A stretch of 64,000 nt of DNA from Enoplolaimus lenunculus (GCA_030248215.1 JASANG010002871.1:186001-250000); one strand, 5' to 3'. Counted from the stretch's first letter, positions 10,180-22,515 are shown. Notes: generated by a model not told the origin, from the letters alone. Program-made: numbers and translations.

Positions 10180-10469
10180 ACAGCAACTACAATACAGAGA
10201 CGAATACGCAACACCAAAACACTTGTATTCGCAAAAATCGTTTCATTCACAGAAACCGCTTCTTCATACACATAATCAAACAACAGTGACCAACGACGAC
10301 CACGAAGCATTCAGCCAGTCATGTGACGACGCTGGCGTACCATTGGCCAGCAATGACGACTACACAGCGACGTTTATTGGTCAAACAATGACGTCAATGG
10401 CTGCGGCGGCCGCGGTGATGACACAATTTCAACAAAATTCATTCGCCGATGACGCCAATCATAAGAATC
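9893..10469 (+). CDS. Gln-rich coding exon, candidate distal N-terminus of Pax2/5/8
   Basis: Begins after a good acceptor (ATTTTATTTCAG) and ends at AATC|GTAAGC; 577 bp, phase 0 in and phase 1 out. It encodes MIEYGSTNGYYAHHG, a His/Asn/Thr-rich start, a long Gln tract (about residues 60-105, mixed CAA and CAG), and MTSMAAAAAVMTQF near the end. Low-complexity Gln/Ala stretches are typical of transcription-factor N-termini. The single base left over (C) joins GT of exon 47399 to give R before VNQLGG, as Pax3/7 proteins have. The acceptor lies directly against an in-frame ATG, so it could also be a first exon made by leader trans-splicing, as tunicates do. Being an exon is likely; belonging to this Pax gene is inference. 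Confidence 0.68.
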
Positions 10470-10820
10470 GTAAGCGTTTTTATTCCATGTTCAAGTTCAC
10501 TGGTGATTGGCTATTTTGCTGGCTTGTTTTTTTTATTGGTTGTAGCTACGGGTGCGCTATTTGCTTTATTCAAGGCCATATGTTGCGTTAATATTTGTGA
10601 TTTTCGTTGAGTTGTACGGCCAAATATTTTGGGATCATCTGAGAAGTACGTTTACGAGTTCAGTTTTCAGCAAGCTTAAGAAACGTATTCATTTTATCAC
10701 TGCCCTTAATTTAACCAGTTACTCGATATTTATATTAAAAGTATTATTTAACAGTTTTATGCGAACGCCTTATATCAGTAAGTTTCGATGTTGTCAACGT
10801 TGTCGTGTTTTTAGCTGTCG

Positions 10821-10985
10821 TAGCCAGAAGGGCCGGTGAACGAGTAGGCTCGTCCCTCCTGGAAAACTTTTGGCCTCTGAGAAAATTTTCAACCTTGCTT
10901 GTAAGTCATCGAAAACCCTTGTGTGGCTCTCTTGAAAGTTTTTTATCTCCTTCGCATGGTGAGCTGGCTACGTGTCTGTAGGTGC
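10821..10985. repeat. L-family fragment
   Basis: GCCTCTGAGAAAATTTTCAACC, GCTTGTAAGTCATCGAAAA and GAGCTGGCTACG match the copy at 35948-36112 in the same orientation. Confidence 0.6.
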
Positions 10986-11159
10986 TTGCTTTTTTAATTT
11001 GCCAAATATTTATTCTGTGAACAATGCATAAACCTTCAGACATTTGTGCCACTTGAGAACTGCTGAGTCGATCCAAATGGATAATTGTTGTTCAGAACAG
11101 CCATATTAAACGCTTCGACGACGTTTGTATACACTTCCTCCAGAGTTTAGGTTTAAGAT

Positions 11160-11370
11160 TACACTGCAAGAAATGGTGAATCAAGTTGACTTTCTCCGAA
11201 ATAGGCTTTTCGAGACTGCTCAAATTGTCTCAAAATTCGACTCCGCCACAGTCAAGTTCGATTCATTGAGTCGAAGGTTTGACTCTGGCGAAGTTGAATT
11301 AGTCTCAGTTTGTGTAGTCTCGAAAAGTCTTTTCCGGAAAGTGTCAATTTGACTCACCATTGTTTGCTAA
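11160..11370. mobile_element. B-family hairpin MITE
   Basis: TA followed by CACTGCAAGAAATGGTGA; arms pair over nearly the whole length. The extreme right end is altered (CCATTGTTTGC). Confidence 0.82.
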
Positions 11371-11928
11371 GATTTAAACAAATGCCTCGGCTTAGGTACA
11401 GGGTAAATTCTTTGCCGAAACCTAAGCCTAACCCAGGGTCGGGACCTAAACTTGAACCTGTAGAAAGAAATATGTACAAGAGCGATTTAGACAAAAATAA
11501 CATTTCACTAAACCATTATTACAAAACAATGGCTTCATCATATCAATTTCAAGATAATTCAGATTACCCTATAAGTGTTGATCTGACTGCTCTGAACATT
11601 TAGCGTTTGCACTGGCCGAACTGCAAAACGCAAGCAAATGTTGTTTTAGGACACTGCATAATAGTTTTAAGTATAAACAAAAATATGTATATATCTGACA
11701 TCAGTAAGCAACGAGCAAAATACGTCATAGGATACTAGAAATACGAATCTGTATCCGGTGACGGATCTAAGATTTTTTGATGGGGAGGATCCGAGGTTGG
11801 ATTTTTTGTATATATGTCAGTGCCGCGTCTAGGGTATCCGAGAGCACACCTTTGACGTCGCGAGATGGGATCCTATTGTAAGACATTTTATCCATTCTTA
11901 CCGAAAAACGATAAAATTATTTTTTAAG

Positions 11929-12184
11929 TACACTGTAAATTCCAATGAGTTAATTTATCAACTCAGCCGGACAGTTAGTTATTTCTGAGTTAATAACAGA
12001 AAACTTTAACTCACTCTGAGTTGAGTTGATTCTCACTCCGTGCTCAGTCAACTCCGGGGGAGCTGATTAATTAAATCAAAACGAGTATAATCAACTGAAA
12101 ATTGCACGTTCTGAGAGCCCTGACTCAGACTGACTGATTTAACTCATTCTGAATTAAAATCGACTCACTGGAATTTACAGTGTA
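11929..12184. mobile_element. A-family MITE
   Basis: TA-CACTGTAAATTCCAATGAG at the left, CTGGAATTTACAGTG-TA at the right; a complete copy. Confidence 0.88.
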
Positions 12185-12356
12185 CCAGTTCACGAATGAA
12201 TAGTAAGTGCAAATTTAGGCTTATACGTAAACCTGGGCACAATTAACGAAAATTGTCTTGAACCAGGTACGTAGTAAGTAAAGTTCGTGACTGAAACGAG
12301 CGAAAACCTAGACCCATCTTTTTATTCAAGTTTCAATTGCAAAACAAAACCTTATT

Positions 12357-12528
12357 TTCGTTGACGTCTTTTGGGGGGATCCATCCCGGGATCTCTCGTT
12401 TCGTTGATGTCTTTTTGGGGGATCCATCCCGGGATCTCTCGTTTCGTTGATGTCTTTTGGGGGGATCCATCCCGGGATCTCTCGTTTCGTTGATGTCTTT
12501 TGGGGGGATCCATCCCGGGATCTCTCGT
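12357..12528 (+). repeat. 43-bp minisatellite, four copies
   Basis: Four units, each with GATGTCTTTTGGGGGGATCC then ATCCCGGGATCTCTCG. Units differ at only a couple of bases, so the expansion is recent. Each contains an imperfect palindrome around ATCCCGGGAT. Confidence 0.92.
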
Positions 12529-12567
12529 AGACCTGCTTGACTGTATCGATGATGTCCGATGCAGGGT

Positions 12568-12685
12568 CAGGCCGGTAGCTAGCTTATTTTCGTAGGGGTG
12601 GCTAAAATTTTTTCAGAAGGGGTATACAAGAGTTTCCGTTGACTTTACAAGCAAGTTTGAAAATTTTAAAACATTAGTGACAGGG
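12568..12685. repeat. L-family fragment (inverted)
   Basis: GGCCGGTAGCTAGCTTATTTT, then CAGAAGGGGTATACAAGAG and ACTTTACAAGCAAG, matching 50070-50230 in the same orientation. Confidence 0.5.
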
Positions 12686-13707
12686 CGTTCAAACTATTTA
12701 TGTTATTGAAGTCGTCGACGAAACAGCAGTCTGAAACGTGATTTTAGCTTTGGATTGTGTATCATAGGATAAATTGGTTGTATACCGCGCATCACAGCTT
12801 CACCCATAAGAAATTTCTAAATCTACGCCAATGGCGTCCTCAAGGAGGTAATGGGGGCCCGACCACCCCAACCCGCGAAATTTGGCTGGCGATCCCGAAA
12901 TAGACTCGGTCTAAAAGTACCCAATCTTTAATTGCAATTGTAGCCGCTACTCCAAATTATTCGGCGACCCCAAATGTAATTTTCTGCGGACGCCCCAGAA
13001 TCCATCATTGCGTATCTGTCGACATCGTGGATTCTCTGAACAAGCAAGGATTTGTGGTAAAACTGCGGTAGGCACTTTTTAACATGATCCTAAAATAAAT
13101 GAAATTGTCTTTCAGGATCGGCAAAAGCTTGGGACGGTCCAAACTAATTTTTTTCACCAGTTTTGCGTTGAATTCAACCGAATCGCACGGAATATTTACG
13201 TAAATACAGTAGCGTTTTGTGAAAAACCCGTGTAAACAACATTAAAACCGTTGTTTCGTAACGTTCCTGTCCGTTAAAGGCGGCAAAATGGCTCGTTTAC
13301 AATCGGATTCAAATCCAACAAACTTCTAAGCCAGGGATTGTCGGCCAAATCGGATCAGGATACTCTCTCTCTGAAACTGTGGACGCCACAATAGCGATGG
13401 AGCAACTGGTTTGAGCACTTAGCTCGAATTAACTCAGAGTAAACTTCGTAAACAATATCACCTTTGCAAGGCACCCCCATTGCCTTTGATTCGCTCGTGC
13501 TTTTAGTTGAAAAGTTAAACGGTAATAAATCCGCCACACATATTTTATGTTGAAACTTTACCGCTTGGAACGCAATAAATCAAAAACTTTTACTAAAAGC
13601 ATCGGTTACTTTTTTTAGACCAGTGTCCTAATTGAAATTGCTCCGTGTGTGGTATGCATTTCAAAGTAGATATTTTTTCGCTAGCATTTATGCCGCAACG
13701 GGATTTT

Positions 13708-13857
13708 GGCCCCATGTTACTTTTAGGGCTGCCGCAGTTTCTGGTGAGTCTCTAAAAGTGTAGGCTTACACTCTAGACTACATTTGTTGCTTAGGCTTAG
13801 GCTTAGGCTTAGGAATACAATTAATCTACTGTTACGGCCCTAAAAGTAACATTGACC
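13708..13857. mobile_element. C-family hAT-like MITE
   Basis: GGCCCCATGTTACTTTTAGG ... AAAAGTAACATTGACC flanked by exact 8-bp duplications GGGATTTT (13700-13707, 13858-13865). The core is a short TTAGGC run. Near-identical duplications suggest a young insertion. Confidence 0.92.
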
Positions 13858-14044
13858 GGGATTTTTTATCCATTGGACGAGTCGGTGACGAACGAACAAT
13901 CCTGTGTAAATGCAGAATTCTGAAGAATGTAGTATTTATTTGTTGAGTTAACTTCTGCACTTCGAAAACACATTGACATATGCCAGTTTGAGAATAGTCA
14001 TGTAATTGTTATACTGAAGCACCATCCAAGCAGTGCCACTACCT

Positions 14045-14215
14045 GTAGTGATCCGAATAAGAGGCGGGTAATAACAAGAGAAGGTCCCTATTTTGAGTCC
14101 CAGTCAATAGGATTCTGTATCCCTTATCCAAATCTATCAGCGGATAGAGTCCGTCAGACTTTAATTAAAGTCTATAAGAGATCAAAGCAGAATATTGACC
14201 TATACCGCTCAGATA
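14045..14215. mobile_element. G-family element, truncated
   Basis: GTAGTGATCCGAATAAGAGG, CCTATTTTGAGTCC and CAGCGGATAGAGTCC in family order; the right end is missing. Confidence 0.65.
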
Positions 14216-14360
14216 TGTTACACTTTGACGACTCGCAAAAACTTTATTAAATTTAGAAAAAAAGATTAACCGATATGGCAGTCAACAAAAATGCTTCGGA
14301 TGTAGAAGCTAAGCTTGTTGGGTGTAACTAACGCGAAGGGAATTTGAATTAAAAAATATC

Positions 14361-14587
14361 GGCCAATGTTACTTTAAGTGGCTTAACAGTAGATTAAGCG
14401 TATTCCTAAACCTAAGCTTACGCGTTGCAAGAATATGTTCCTGAGCGTAAGCCTAAACGTTGCAAAAATGTGTTCCTAAACCTAAGCCTAAGCCAAAGCC
14501 TAAGCAAAAAAAATGCAATCTAGTACCTAAACCTACTCTTTTATAGACCCACTAGAAACCTGGACGCCCCTTAAAGTAACATGGGCT
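14361..14587. mobile_element. C-family hAT-like MITE
   Basis: GGCCAATGTTACTTTAAGTGG ... TTAAAGTAACATGGGCT with exact 8-bp duplications AAAATATC (14353-14360, 14588-14595). The interior has CCTAAG/CGTAAG hexamers and a duplicated stretch around AACGTTGCAA. Confidence 0.92.
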
Positions 14588-14811
14588 AAAATATCAATCG
14601 TTGACCGGATAACAAATGGGTGCTATCTGCACAGGCATAATTATTATCAGCCGCCCCTTTGTTTAGATCACTACTGTAGTGGATTCGTTTGTAGCGCTGG
14701 CATAATTTGTAGGTGAATAAATTTTATCTGCCATTGTCGGCTGTAGGAAATCTGTACCAGAATATCAAAGCTTATTATTAAGCATACTGATATTTATTGA
14801 AATATATATTA

Positions 14812-15235
14812 GCGTTCAACCGGAATTCCTGTTCCGGCCGGAATTCCTGCAAATATTCATTTCCTGTTCATGTTCGTGCATTCAAATATACAGGAACCGG
14901 AATTTTGACGGTTGTGATAAATTAATCATAATTGTCTAAATATTTGAAACTTTGTCTTTTTTAAAAAGCTGTTATCTCGAATTGAGTGTTTTTGCAACCA
15001 CGTGGTTTTTGTTAATAAACCGTAGGATGACAAATCTGACGTATTTTCGCTAAACGTTGTGATGAAATAGTTACAAATTTGCTTAAGCTATTTCTTGGCA
15101 AATTTTCTAAAAAGTTAAACAGTAATTCGGTGCGCAAAAATTATTTCAAATTCCGGTTCCTGTCTCGGTTCCAGCAAAACCTGCAATCCTTGTTCCTGTT
15201 CCGGTAAAACTTAGTTCCTGTTGAAACTTTGATAA
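14812..15235. repeat. I-family element
   Basis: TTCAACCGGAATTCCTGTTCC at one side and CCTGTTCCGGTAAAACTTAGT at the other, with TTCTTGGCAAATTTTCTAAAAAG between. Related copies lie at 20872-21280 and 36971-37265. Non-coding; class unknown. Confidence 0.65.
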
Positions 15236-15455
15236 CTGGATTATTTTAACCTGAGAGTCCGGCATATTAGGAAAAACGAGTCTGACTCGGCTTAATCAAC
15301 TTTTGCTCGAAATTGCGTACGCAGTGAATACGCATTACGTCACACGTTGCGTATCAAGTACACTGTGTTCCAGTGTAAGTACGGATGAAACGGTCTCCAT
15401 GATCCTTTTACAACGCTATATGTAGTAGCTATGTCATTTGAAATGATCATAAATC

Positions 15456-15683
15456 TACACTGCAAAAAATGGTGAGCCAAATTGACTCTTTTCGAAATAG
15501 GCTCCTGCGGACAACGCAAACTTAGTTAAAATTCACGCTCTGCCAGAGTCAAATTCGATTCATCCAAGTCGCTCAGTGAGTCGTATTTGAATCTGGCGGA
15601 GTCAAATTTGACTCAGTTTTGTCTAGTCAGGAAAAGCGTATTTCGGAAAGAGTCAATTTGACTCACCATTTTTTTGCAGTGTA
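15456..15683. mobile_element. B-family hairpin MITE
   Basis: TA-CACTGCAAAAAATGGTGAG ... CACCATTTTTTTGCAGTG-TA, complete, with arms complementary over about 100 bases. Confidence 0.9.
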
Positions 15684-16426
15684 TAAATCAAAATTGCAAA
15701 AATTCCACATTATAGACAGGCTGCTGAGCTTTGAAAAATTTCAAACGACAGAAAAACATTTACATCATGGTTATTCAGGAGGGGCAGTGCAAATTCCGAA
15801 ATTTCAACAGACAGCAAAAAGCACATTTAACAAGTTGGAACTTTTTGAATTTTAGGAATTTAAATAATTTTCTCGCTCGCTCAACTCACTCGAGTCAATG
15901 GTTTAAGTTGTGATTTATATGTCGTCCTAAAATATCAATGTTGGCACAAACCCCCTGGCTGACTCGAAACACATTTTAACTCGAAACACACAGCCTCACA
16001 GAGTGTTTGCTTGTGACACTAGTGAACACAGCGTTAGCTGTAATTTATGTCATACTATGTGATATCTCTTGTACAAAAATGTTTTTGTAATCTGCAATTT
16101 GAAGCACAAGCTGATCCAGAAAAGGGGCAATGAAGACGGAATTGCCATCAAAACTTCTAAGACTCAATGGATTTTGCTCAGAAACAAAAAACACAACTAT
16201 AGCAAGAACGTATTATCCTCGATTTTGGCAGCGATTTTCATAAAAACCAGCACAAAAAGTTCGCTCATGAAAATTTTTCGATCCAAAAATGATTTGGGAT
16301 ATTGCACATTTGAATTTGTTTGTTACAACAACGACAACAACAACATTTCAACTACTCACTGACGAATATAACAGAAGATGACCCAGGTGGACATTCCCAA
16401 TATCGATCAAAGAAAAGATTTTTTTG

Positions 16427-16500
16427 TAATAAAATTTAGTGGCTAAAATTGCGTTTGGCTTCTCGTTCGCTACGCTTATTAGCGCTTTCGTTTTCGTTAT
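16427..16500. repeat. O-family dispersed fragment
   Basis: TAATAAAATTTAGTGGCTAAAATTG and GGCTTCTCGTTCGCTACGC are repeated at 17985-18050. Nothing indicates a gene here. Confidence 0.4.
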
Positions 16501-17048
16501 TAAATATTGCGCTTTCCCCTGTCAGAAATTTCCGAAATTCGCCACAGTAGGGTTGATGCTACGCAAACGTTTCAACGCTTGCAATTTTAGAATGTTGTTA
16601 ACAAACGGAAATCACATTTTTTTTGTCAAAATTGTGATACAATTTGCGTCAAATTTTCGAACGTTCAACAACGTACATTTTAGTGTTCGTTTTGATAAAT
16701 GGTACAGTTTTGTGGTATTAACATTTAGTATATGCATATATATCAATTAAGTATGGGAATATCGAATGGTACGGGCAAACTGAGCCATGGTTTATCCAAT
16801 TTGAAAAATTTAGTTTCAGTACTAAAACATGTTTCGCTGAGACTGTGTTCGTTCTTTGTGATAAAATGTCATTTTTGTGTTATTAAAATTAAGCACAGGG
16901 TATCTGTTAGCGAAAGCCTGGAGCGTAGCCGGAAAGGGGCCAGATAGGTTGTGGTCCACACTGATAATGTCGAAAAGTTTCAGTAACGCTTTTAGCAAAT
17001 GAGAAATTGATCTTCGATAATACTGTATTGGTGTGTACACGGCAGAGT

Positions 17049-17195
17049 GGGACATTACCCGAGGGTACGCGTGCTTACCCGCGGGTAAATCCGGGACGGG
17101 TAAAGAATTAAATGCGTGAGCATACCCGCGAGTAACAATTTTTTATGCCGCGGGTAAAAAATTGACAAGTTTTTACCCGCGGAAACTTTTAAGTT
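17049..17195. repeat. M-family GC-rich repeat (CCGCGGGTA words)
   Basis: Repeated TACCCGCGGGTAA-type words in both orientations in otherwise AT-rich DNA. A decayed relative lies near 22430-22515 (TTTACCCTCGG, GAGTATACCCGTGG). It looks like a foldback element, but no target duplication is clear. Confidence 0.5.
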
Positions 17196-17215
17196 TTAAG
17201 ATGGAAAACCAACGC

Positions 17216-17409
17216 GGCCGATGTATAGAACAGGGTCGGATCGTTTTCCGGACGAGCTGTAATAGAGTCAGTTTAAGCTTTAGACTAATTTTTTGCTTAG
17301 GCTAAGGCTTAGGCTTAGGAGTAGGTGCATCTTTACGCTAAAGCTTAGGTTTAGGCTTAGGAATATGCTTATATATACTACTGTTCCAGCCCTGTTCGGT
17401 ACATGGACC
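17216..17409. mobile_element. D-family hAT-like MITE
   Basis: GGCCGATGTATAGAACAGGG ... CCCTGTTCGGTACATGGACC with 8-bp duplications ACCAACGC/ACCTACGC. TTAGGC-type hexamers fill the middle. Confidence 0.87.
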
Positions 17410-17984
17410 ACCTACGCTATTGTCTGTTTTATTTTGCGAGTTCAGTATTTTAATGATTACAATTTCACGTCGAAAGCTTAAAGTATTTTCAACTCCGTCT
17501 TGTAGTAACTCCATATTTTGGGTGCTGTTTAGCAAATAAACAATTTGAATAATCTAATTTTCAGCTCGCATCTGCCCAAGATCAGATCATGCGATGCACA
17601 TCGACACAAGCATATTAGTGAAATGTTAACTCTGCCGACCACCCTGATCGTCAAACGGGACAATATAGCCTAATAAAATATAAAAGTATCGAATTTGTTG
17701 TTTTTATCTTGTTTATTTTGTCCTAATTTTTTAACTAAAATCACCTAATTAATTACCTGCCATATACACGTCGACGCAATCTGTTACACGTTACTGTGTT
17801 TTTAAACCGTGTTTTATAAGTTAAAATTTAGAGTAACTTAAATACATAGCTACCTATTAATAAAAAATTGCACAAAAAATTGTTTTTATCACACCAGATG
17901 GATGCAGTATTCGGTATGCTGCTTGCATACGATATTGCTATTCATTGGAGGATACAAGCTGGCCAGTACAGGCATTCAAAGGAC

Positions 17985-18050
17985 AAACGATTTTTGTATT
18001 AAAATTTAGTACTAAAATTGCGTTTGGCTTCTCGTTCGCGAGCAGTATTC
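17985..18050. repeat. O-family dispersed fragment
   Basis: TATTAAAATTTAGTACTAAAATTGCG followed by GGCTTCTCGTTCGCGAGC; see 16427. Confidence 0.4.
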
Positions 18051-18789
18051 ACTTATATAGCGTGTGTCTCCACCGCGTTCGAAAAATTTTCTCTATACAG
18101 CTCCGTGTGTCAGTTGTGGTCGCATAGGCTATTTTTTGCTTCACATTCGTCATGCATAAACGGTCAAATTTTTTAATATCCTTTAAACTCTATTCTTGTC
18201 TATACCGCCGACACAGATTAAAAAATGCGTTTATCGACATAAAATTTCGAATGTAATTAATTTTAATGATTGGACAGCGGTTGTTGCAAAATCACTACAC
18301 GTCCTAGATTTGACACTTACCCTGACTAAATTTGGCGCTGTCCTTAGGGAATTGAGTTCGAGGCTTTTTAGCCGGAGTTCACGGACATATTAATGGTAAA
18401 AAAATTGGGTTACGATAGGTGTGTTTTGAACACCAACGTTAAAAAACAGGCGAACGCTGTCCAATCCCACTGCGGCTCTTGGACGCCTCACCTTAACTGA
18501 GGAGGCTTGGATTTGTGGAACGGCTTTTATATGCTTATGCCTAAGCTTAAACCTGAACGACAGCCTTAAAAAGATGCTAAAGCTGTCCAATCTCCCTTGG
18601 GTTCTTGTACTCTTTACTTCACATGAAAATTAACTACCAGTCGCAGACTTAAACAAGGAGTTAGGCTTAGGTTTAGGCTTAAGCAAATGTAAGTGTTTTC
18701 CGAAACCCAAAGTCTCATAGGGTTAGGAAAAGTGTACAATAGGGCGTTTAAAATTTTTTATAATACGTCCAGTGTTGTCGCTGGTTTCT

Positions 18790-19013
18790 GGGCTCGTATT
18801 CTTAAATGCGAATAGCATCTATCACTAGTTAGCGATAAGTTTTCAAGCTGACAAACCTCTGCAATTGCGGATCTCAAAATTGGTACTAAAGTAGAACAAG
18901 TCCATTGCGAAAATCCTGCTGAATTTCGAACGTCGTCATGCACTGATTTGAAAGTTACAAGACCAATCACAAACTGGTGACAGGTGCTAGACACATTTGA
19001 GAATACGAGCCTA
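18790..19013. mobile_element. F-family element
   Basis: GGGCTCGTATTCTTAAATGCG ... CACATTTGAGAATACGAGCC inverted ends, with TAGCACCTATCA-type subterminal repeats on both sides. Confidence 0.85.
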
Positions 19014-19099
19014 GGTTTGAGATTCTATGCGGTACATAGCGAATTCAGCTTAAGAAAGGATTTTAGTTTCTACCTATCAGGTACCTAATATTTAATGCT

Positions 19100-19400
19100 T
19101 AGATCTGACAGAGGGTGGCGGGGTGCGTACGCCCTCCCATCAAAAATTTTTTTGTGTTAAAATAGTAAGGTCCCTACCATACAATGTTCCCCTCAGAATT
19201 TTTTGTAAAAAAAAGATAAAATGTCCCTAATTATTATCTTAAAAAAATTTTTCTGATAAAATGATAAAGTCCCTACCTTACAATTTTTCCACCTTAGAAA
19301 ATTTTTTAAGATGAATTGATAAGGTCACTACTACCTTATAGTTTTTGCGTTCCATAACATTTGCCACCCCGTCCCCCCGTCAGAAATTCCTGGATCCGTC
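19100..19400. repeat. K-family repeat
   Basis: Alternating blocks AAAATTTTTTTGTG, GATAAAATGATAAAGTCCCTACC, TTACAATTTTTCC and GGATCCGTCGATG, an internally repeated version of the family. Confidence 0.5.
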
Positions 19401-19691
19401 GATGTTACAAATAAAAAGTGAACTTTTATTATTTCGCTTTTAGACTAAAGTTTTTGCTTAAGCTTGCGTTTTTGTTCAGTTTTAGACTTAGTTTTAAGCT
19501 GAGCCTATGGCTTAATTAATAAGCATAAGCATCTGTTTTGCCGTAAAACACACAGTGACCAGACAAATTATATCTGAATCACACGGGCGATACGATAAAA
19601 TTCTATAACAGTTCCAGATGTTCAGAAAAAATATTTAAAAAATGCTATTTTAAGCAACCACCGATAGCATAAAAATTATTTTCAATTAGCG

Positions 19692-19750
19692 TACCTTGTA
19701 AATTTGAGTGAATTGATTTTAATTCAAAATGAGTTGAATCAATGTGTCTG
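19692..19750. mobile_element. A-family left-end fragment
   Basis: TA-CCTTGTAAATTTGAGTGAATTG with AAAATGAGTTGAATCA, then lost just before the F element at 19756. Confidence 0.65.
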
Positions 19751-19755
19751 AATAA

Positions 19756-20231
19756 AGGCCCGTATTCTCAAATGCATACCGCACCTATTACCAGTTAGTA
19801 ATAGGTTCTCAAAATAACGAACTGCTGCAATTGCAGATCGTAAAATTTGCACAGAAGTTTAGAAAATCGAATGCAATAAATATGCTGAATTTCAAACTTC
19901 TCCATTCCGTGGTTCGAAAGTTGGAAGTCCTACACTGTAAATTTCAGTGAGTTGATTTTAACTCAGAATGAGTTGAATCACTCAGTCTGAGTTAGGACTA
20001 TCAGAACTCAGAATATTGAGTTTATTCAATTCATTCTGAGTTAATTAATCAACTCACCCAGAGTCAACTCAACTCAGAGTGAGAATCAACTCAATTCAGA
20101 GTGAGTTAATGTTTACTGATATTAATTCAGAAATAACCAACTCGCTATCTGAATTGATTAATCAACTCACTGAAATTTACAGTGTATCACCTACTGATGA
20201 TTGGTGCTGCACACATTTGAGAATATGGGTT
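19756..20231. mobile_element. F-family element split by an A-family MITE
   Basis: Left part 19756-19930 (GCCCGTATTCTCAAATGC ...) and right part 20187-20231 (CACACATTTGAGAATATGGG) are one F element. The A element 19931-20186 separates them at GTCC|TA, so F was there first. Confidence 0.85.
19931..20186. mobile_element. A-family MITE nested in an F element
   Basis: Complete copy, TA-CACTGTAAATTTCAGTGAG ... GAAATTTACAGTG-TA; its removal restores a continuous F element with one TA. Confidence 0.9.
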
Positions 20232-20871
20232 TAGGTCTTAAAATTAAGAAATGTCGAATTTTTTTCTAGTTGAATAATACATTACGATTATTATTGCGAG
20301 TGTTAGCGAGCGAAGACACAGACCTTAATTTTTGTATTTCAAGACAAATTAAACGTGTACTGTTAAAGTTGCGTATTTTTACAATTTTTGCACGGGAGGG
20401 AGTTCTTGGTGTGAGAAGATTTTCAATTCGAAGGTATCTAGGCACTAAGCAAGGCACCGCTGAGCTTGAAACCTACAAAACAAATATAACAAAATTCAAC
20501 AAATGACCTCACATTATAATTTAAGACATTCATAAAAATTCACAGGTGGGGGGCAGAAACTGTTGTTTGCTCTTTTAAGCTTATTCTAGTGCCCTCATAA
20601 CTGCAAATCTGTGTAAACTATGGTTTAATTTACAAAATAAAGAAGATATGTTATACACTATTAAATATAAGGGGAAGCCATTAGGATAATTTCTCGACCA
20701 TAGTTAAAGCTGAGCAACCAATCACCGACAGTTTCCATTCCAACAGCTGTTTAGTCTGTATAATCCTCCAATCAAAAATCAATGTGAATTCCAGTAGCTG
20801 TTTGGGCTACCCCAAACAGCAATTGTCGTTTGGTACGTCAAAATGTATATAGATATATATGGGTTCAACCA

Positions 20872-21280
20872 GAATTCCTGTTCCGACCGGAATTCCTGCA
20901 AAATTTTTAATTCCTGTTGCTGTTCCTGTTCCTTCATACAAACATGCAGGAACCGAACTTTGTACGGTTTTGTGGCAAATTATTTATAATAATTTAAAAA
21001 TTGGATACTTTATCTTAAAAATACTGTAATTTCGACATGAGTGTTTTAGCAATTACTTCAATTTTGTTAATAAACTGTTTCTGTTATGTTTTCGCAAAAC
21101 TTGAAAATGAAATAGCTGAAAATTCGCTTAAGCCGTTTTTTTGGCAAGTTTACTAAAAAGTCCAGCAGAAATTCGGCGACCAAAAATTATTTCTAATTTC
21201 TGCTCCTGTTCTGGTTCTTGCAAAAACTTCAATTCCACTTTCTGTTCCGGAAAATTTTCATTCCTGTAACAACTCTGATT
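20872..21280. repeat. I-family element
   Basis: GGTTCAACCAGAATTCCTGTTCC through CCGGAAAATTTTCATTCCTG; about 409 bp and the best-preserved copy of the family. Confidence 0.68.
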
Positions 21281-21857
21281 TATGTATATATATTAATATT
21301 GTTGCTAAAATTTTTCATAGCTCTTGTAAAAAATGTAAGGATATTCGCCCTAATTATTCAAAAAGTTTTAAAAAACTGATAAAAAAACTTGTTAAATAGC
21401 GTGAAAAAAATCTACTTGAGTTTTTAGCGTTTCGCAGCAAAGCAGCTGGATGATTAAAAACTTGCAAAAAAATATAGTTTTATCACACCACGGCATCTGG
21501 TGTTCGGCCAAAGATTAATTTAGGATTGAATTTTTTACGCAACTTTTTATGGGGTTGTTTATTAAACGGCATTGTAATTTGCTATAATTTTTGTTAGATT
21601 TCCAAAATTTTGCAATAATTTTGTGTGGTATTAATATATTTGAGTTTAAGTAAATGCTCGTTTTGAATTTGTGTTAAATTTTTATTTACGTAACTTTTTT
21701 CGTGTTGAATAAGTTTGGTTAATAACGGTGGTAAATTTGTCAAATTTTTTGGAATCCCAAAAGTTAGATTTAATATTGTTTTCAATTTGAATTTGAATAA
21801 ATGGCATTTAGAATTCATAAATTAACACTCGACGGTCACGCAGATAAATTTAATATA

Positions 21858-22079
21858 GGGCCCATATTATCAAATACATATAGCACCTATCGAAAGCTAT
21901 AGCAATAGCTCTTCAAACTAACGAACAGCTGCAATTGCAAATCTCAAATTTGCATAAAAGTAGAGTAAATCGCAACATAAAATGGTCTGAATTTCAAATC
22001 ACACAATTCCGGGGTTCGAAAGTTACAAAACCTATCACCAACTAGTAATAGATGCTACACACATTTGCCAATACGGCCT
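21858..22079. mobile_element. F-family element
   Basis: GGGCCCATATTATCAAATAC ... CACATTTGCCAATACGGCC with matching subterminal AGCACCTATCGA and GATGCTACAC. Confidence 0.82.
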
Positions 22080-22429
22080 TAGGTTTTAACTTTTTTACGC
22101 AAATTTGTGCAGTTTACTAACTTAATCATTTTAAAATAAACACAGTGATTTAGCGAATTTTTAAATCACTAAAGTTTGAACATTAATTTTTGTTTTATTC
22201 TTGAATTTTAATAAAAGTTCTATAGAAATTTATAAGCTAAAACATGTAGGTTCCGCAGACACATTTAGGTAATTTTTAAGCAACCTATGCTGGTCAAAAG
22301 TTGGCTGAATCTGTTTGAAAATTTGACAAATTTTTCAAGTTTCTCAAATCCGACTAGACGGTAAAAACAGTTTAAAAATGTAAATGTTTACAAAACCACA
22401 TATGTTTGGTCTTTGTTAATCTAAATTTT

Positions 22430-22515
22430 ATCCAGGTAAAGATTAACAAATTTTACCCTCGGTTTAGGTTTGTTTACACATGAGTATACCCGTGGCAGAT
22501 TCTTACACAAGTAAG
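22430..22515. repeat. M-family fragment (decayed)
   Basis: Only the words TTTACCCTCGG and GAGTATACCCGTGGCAG link it to 17049-17195. Confidence 0.35.
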
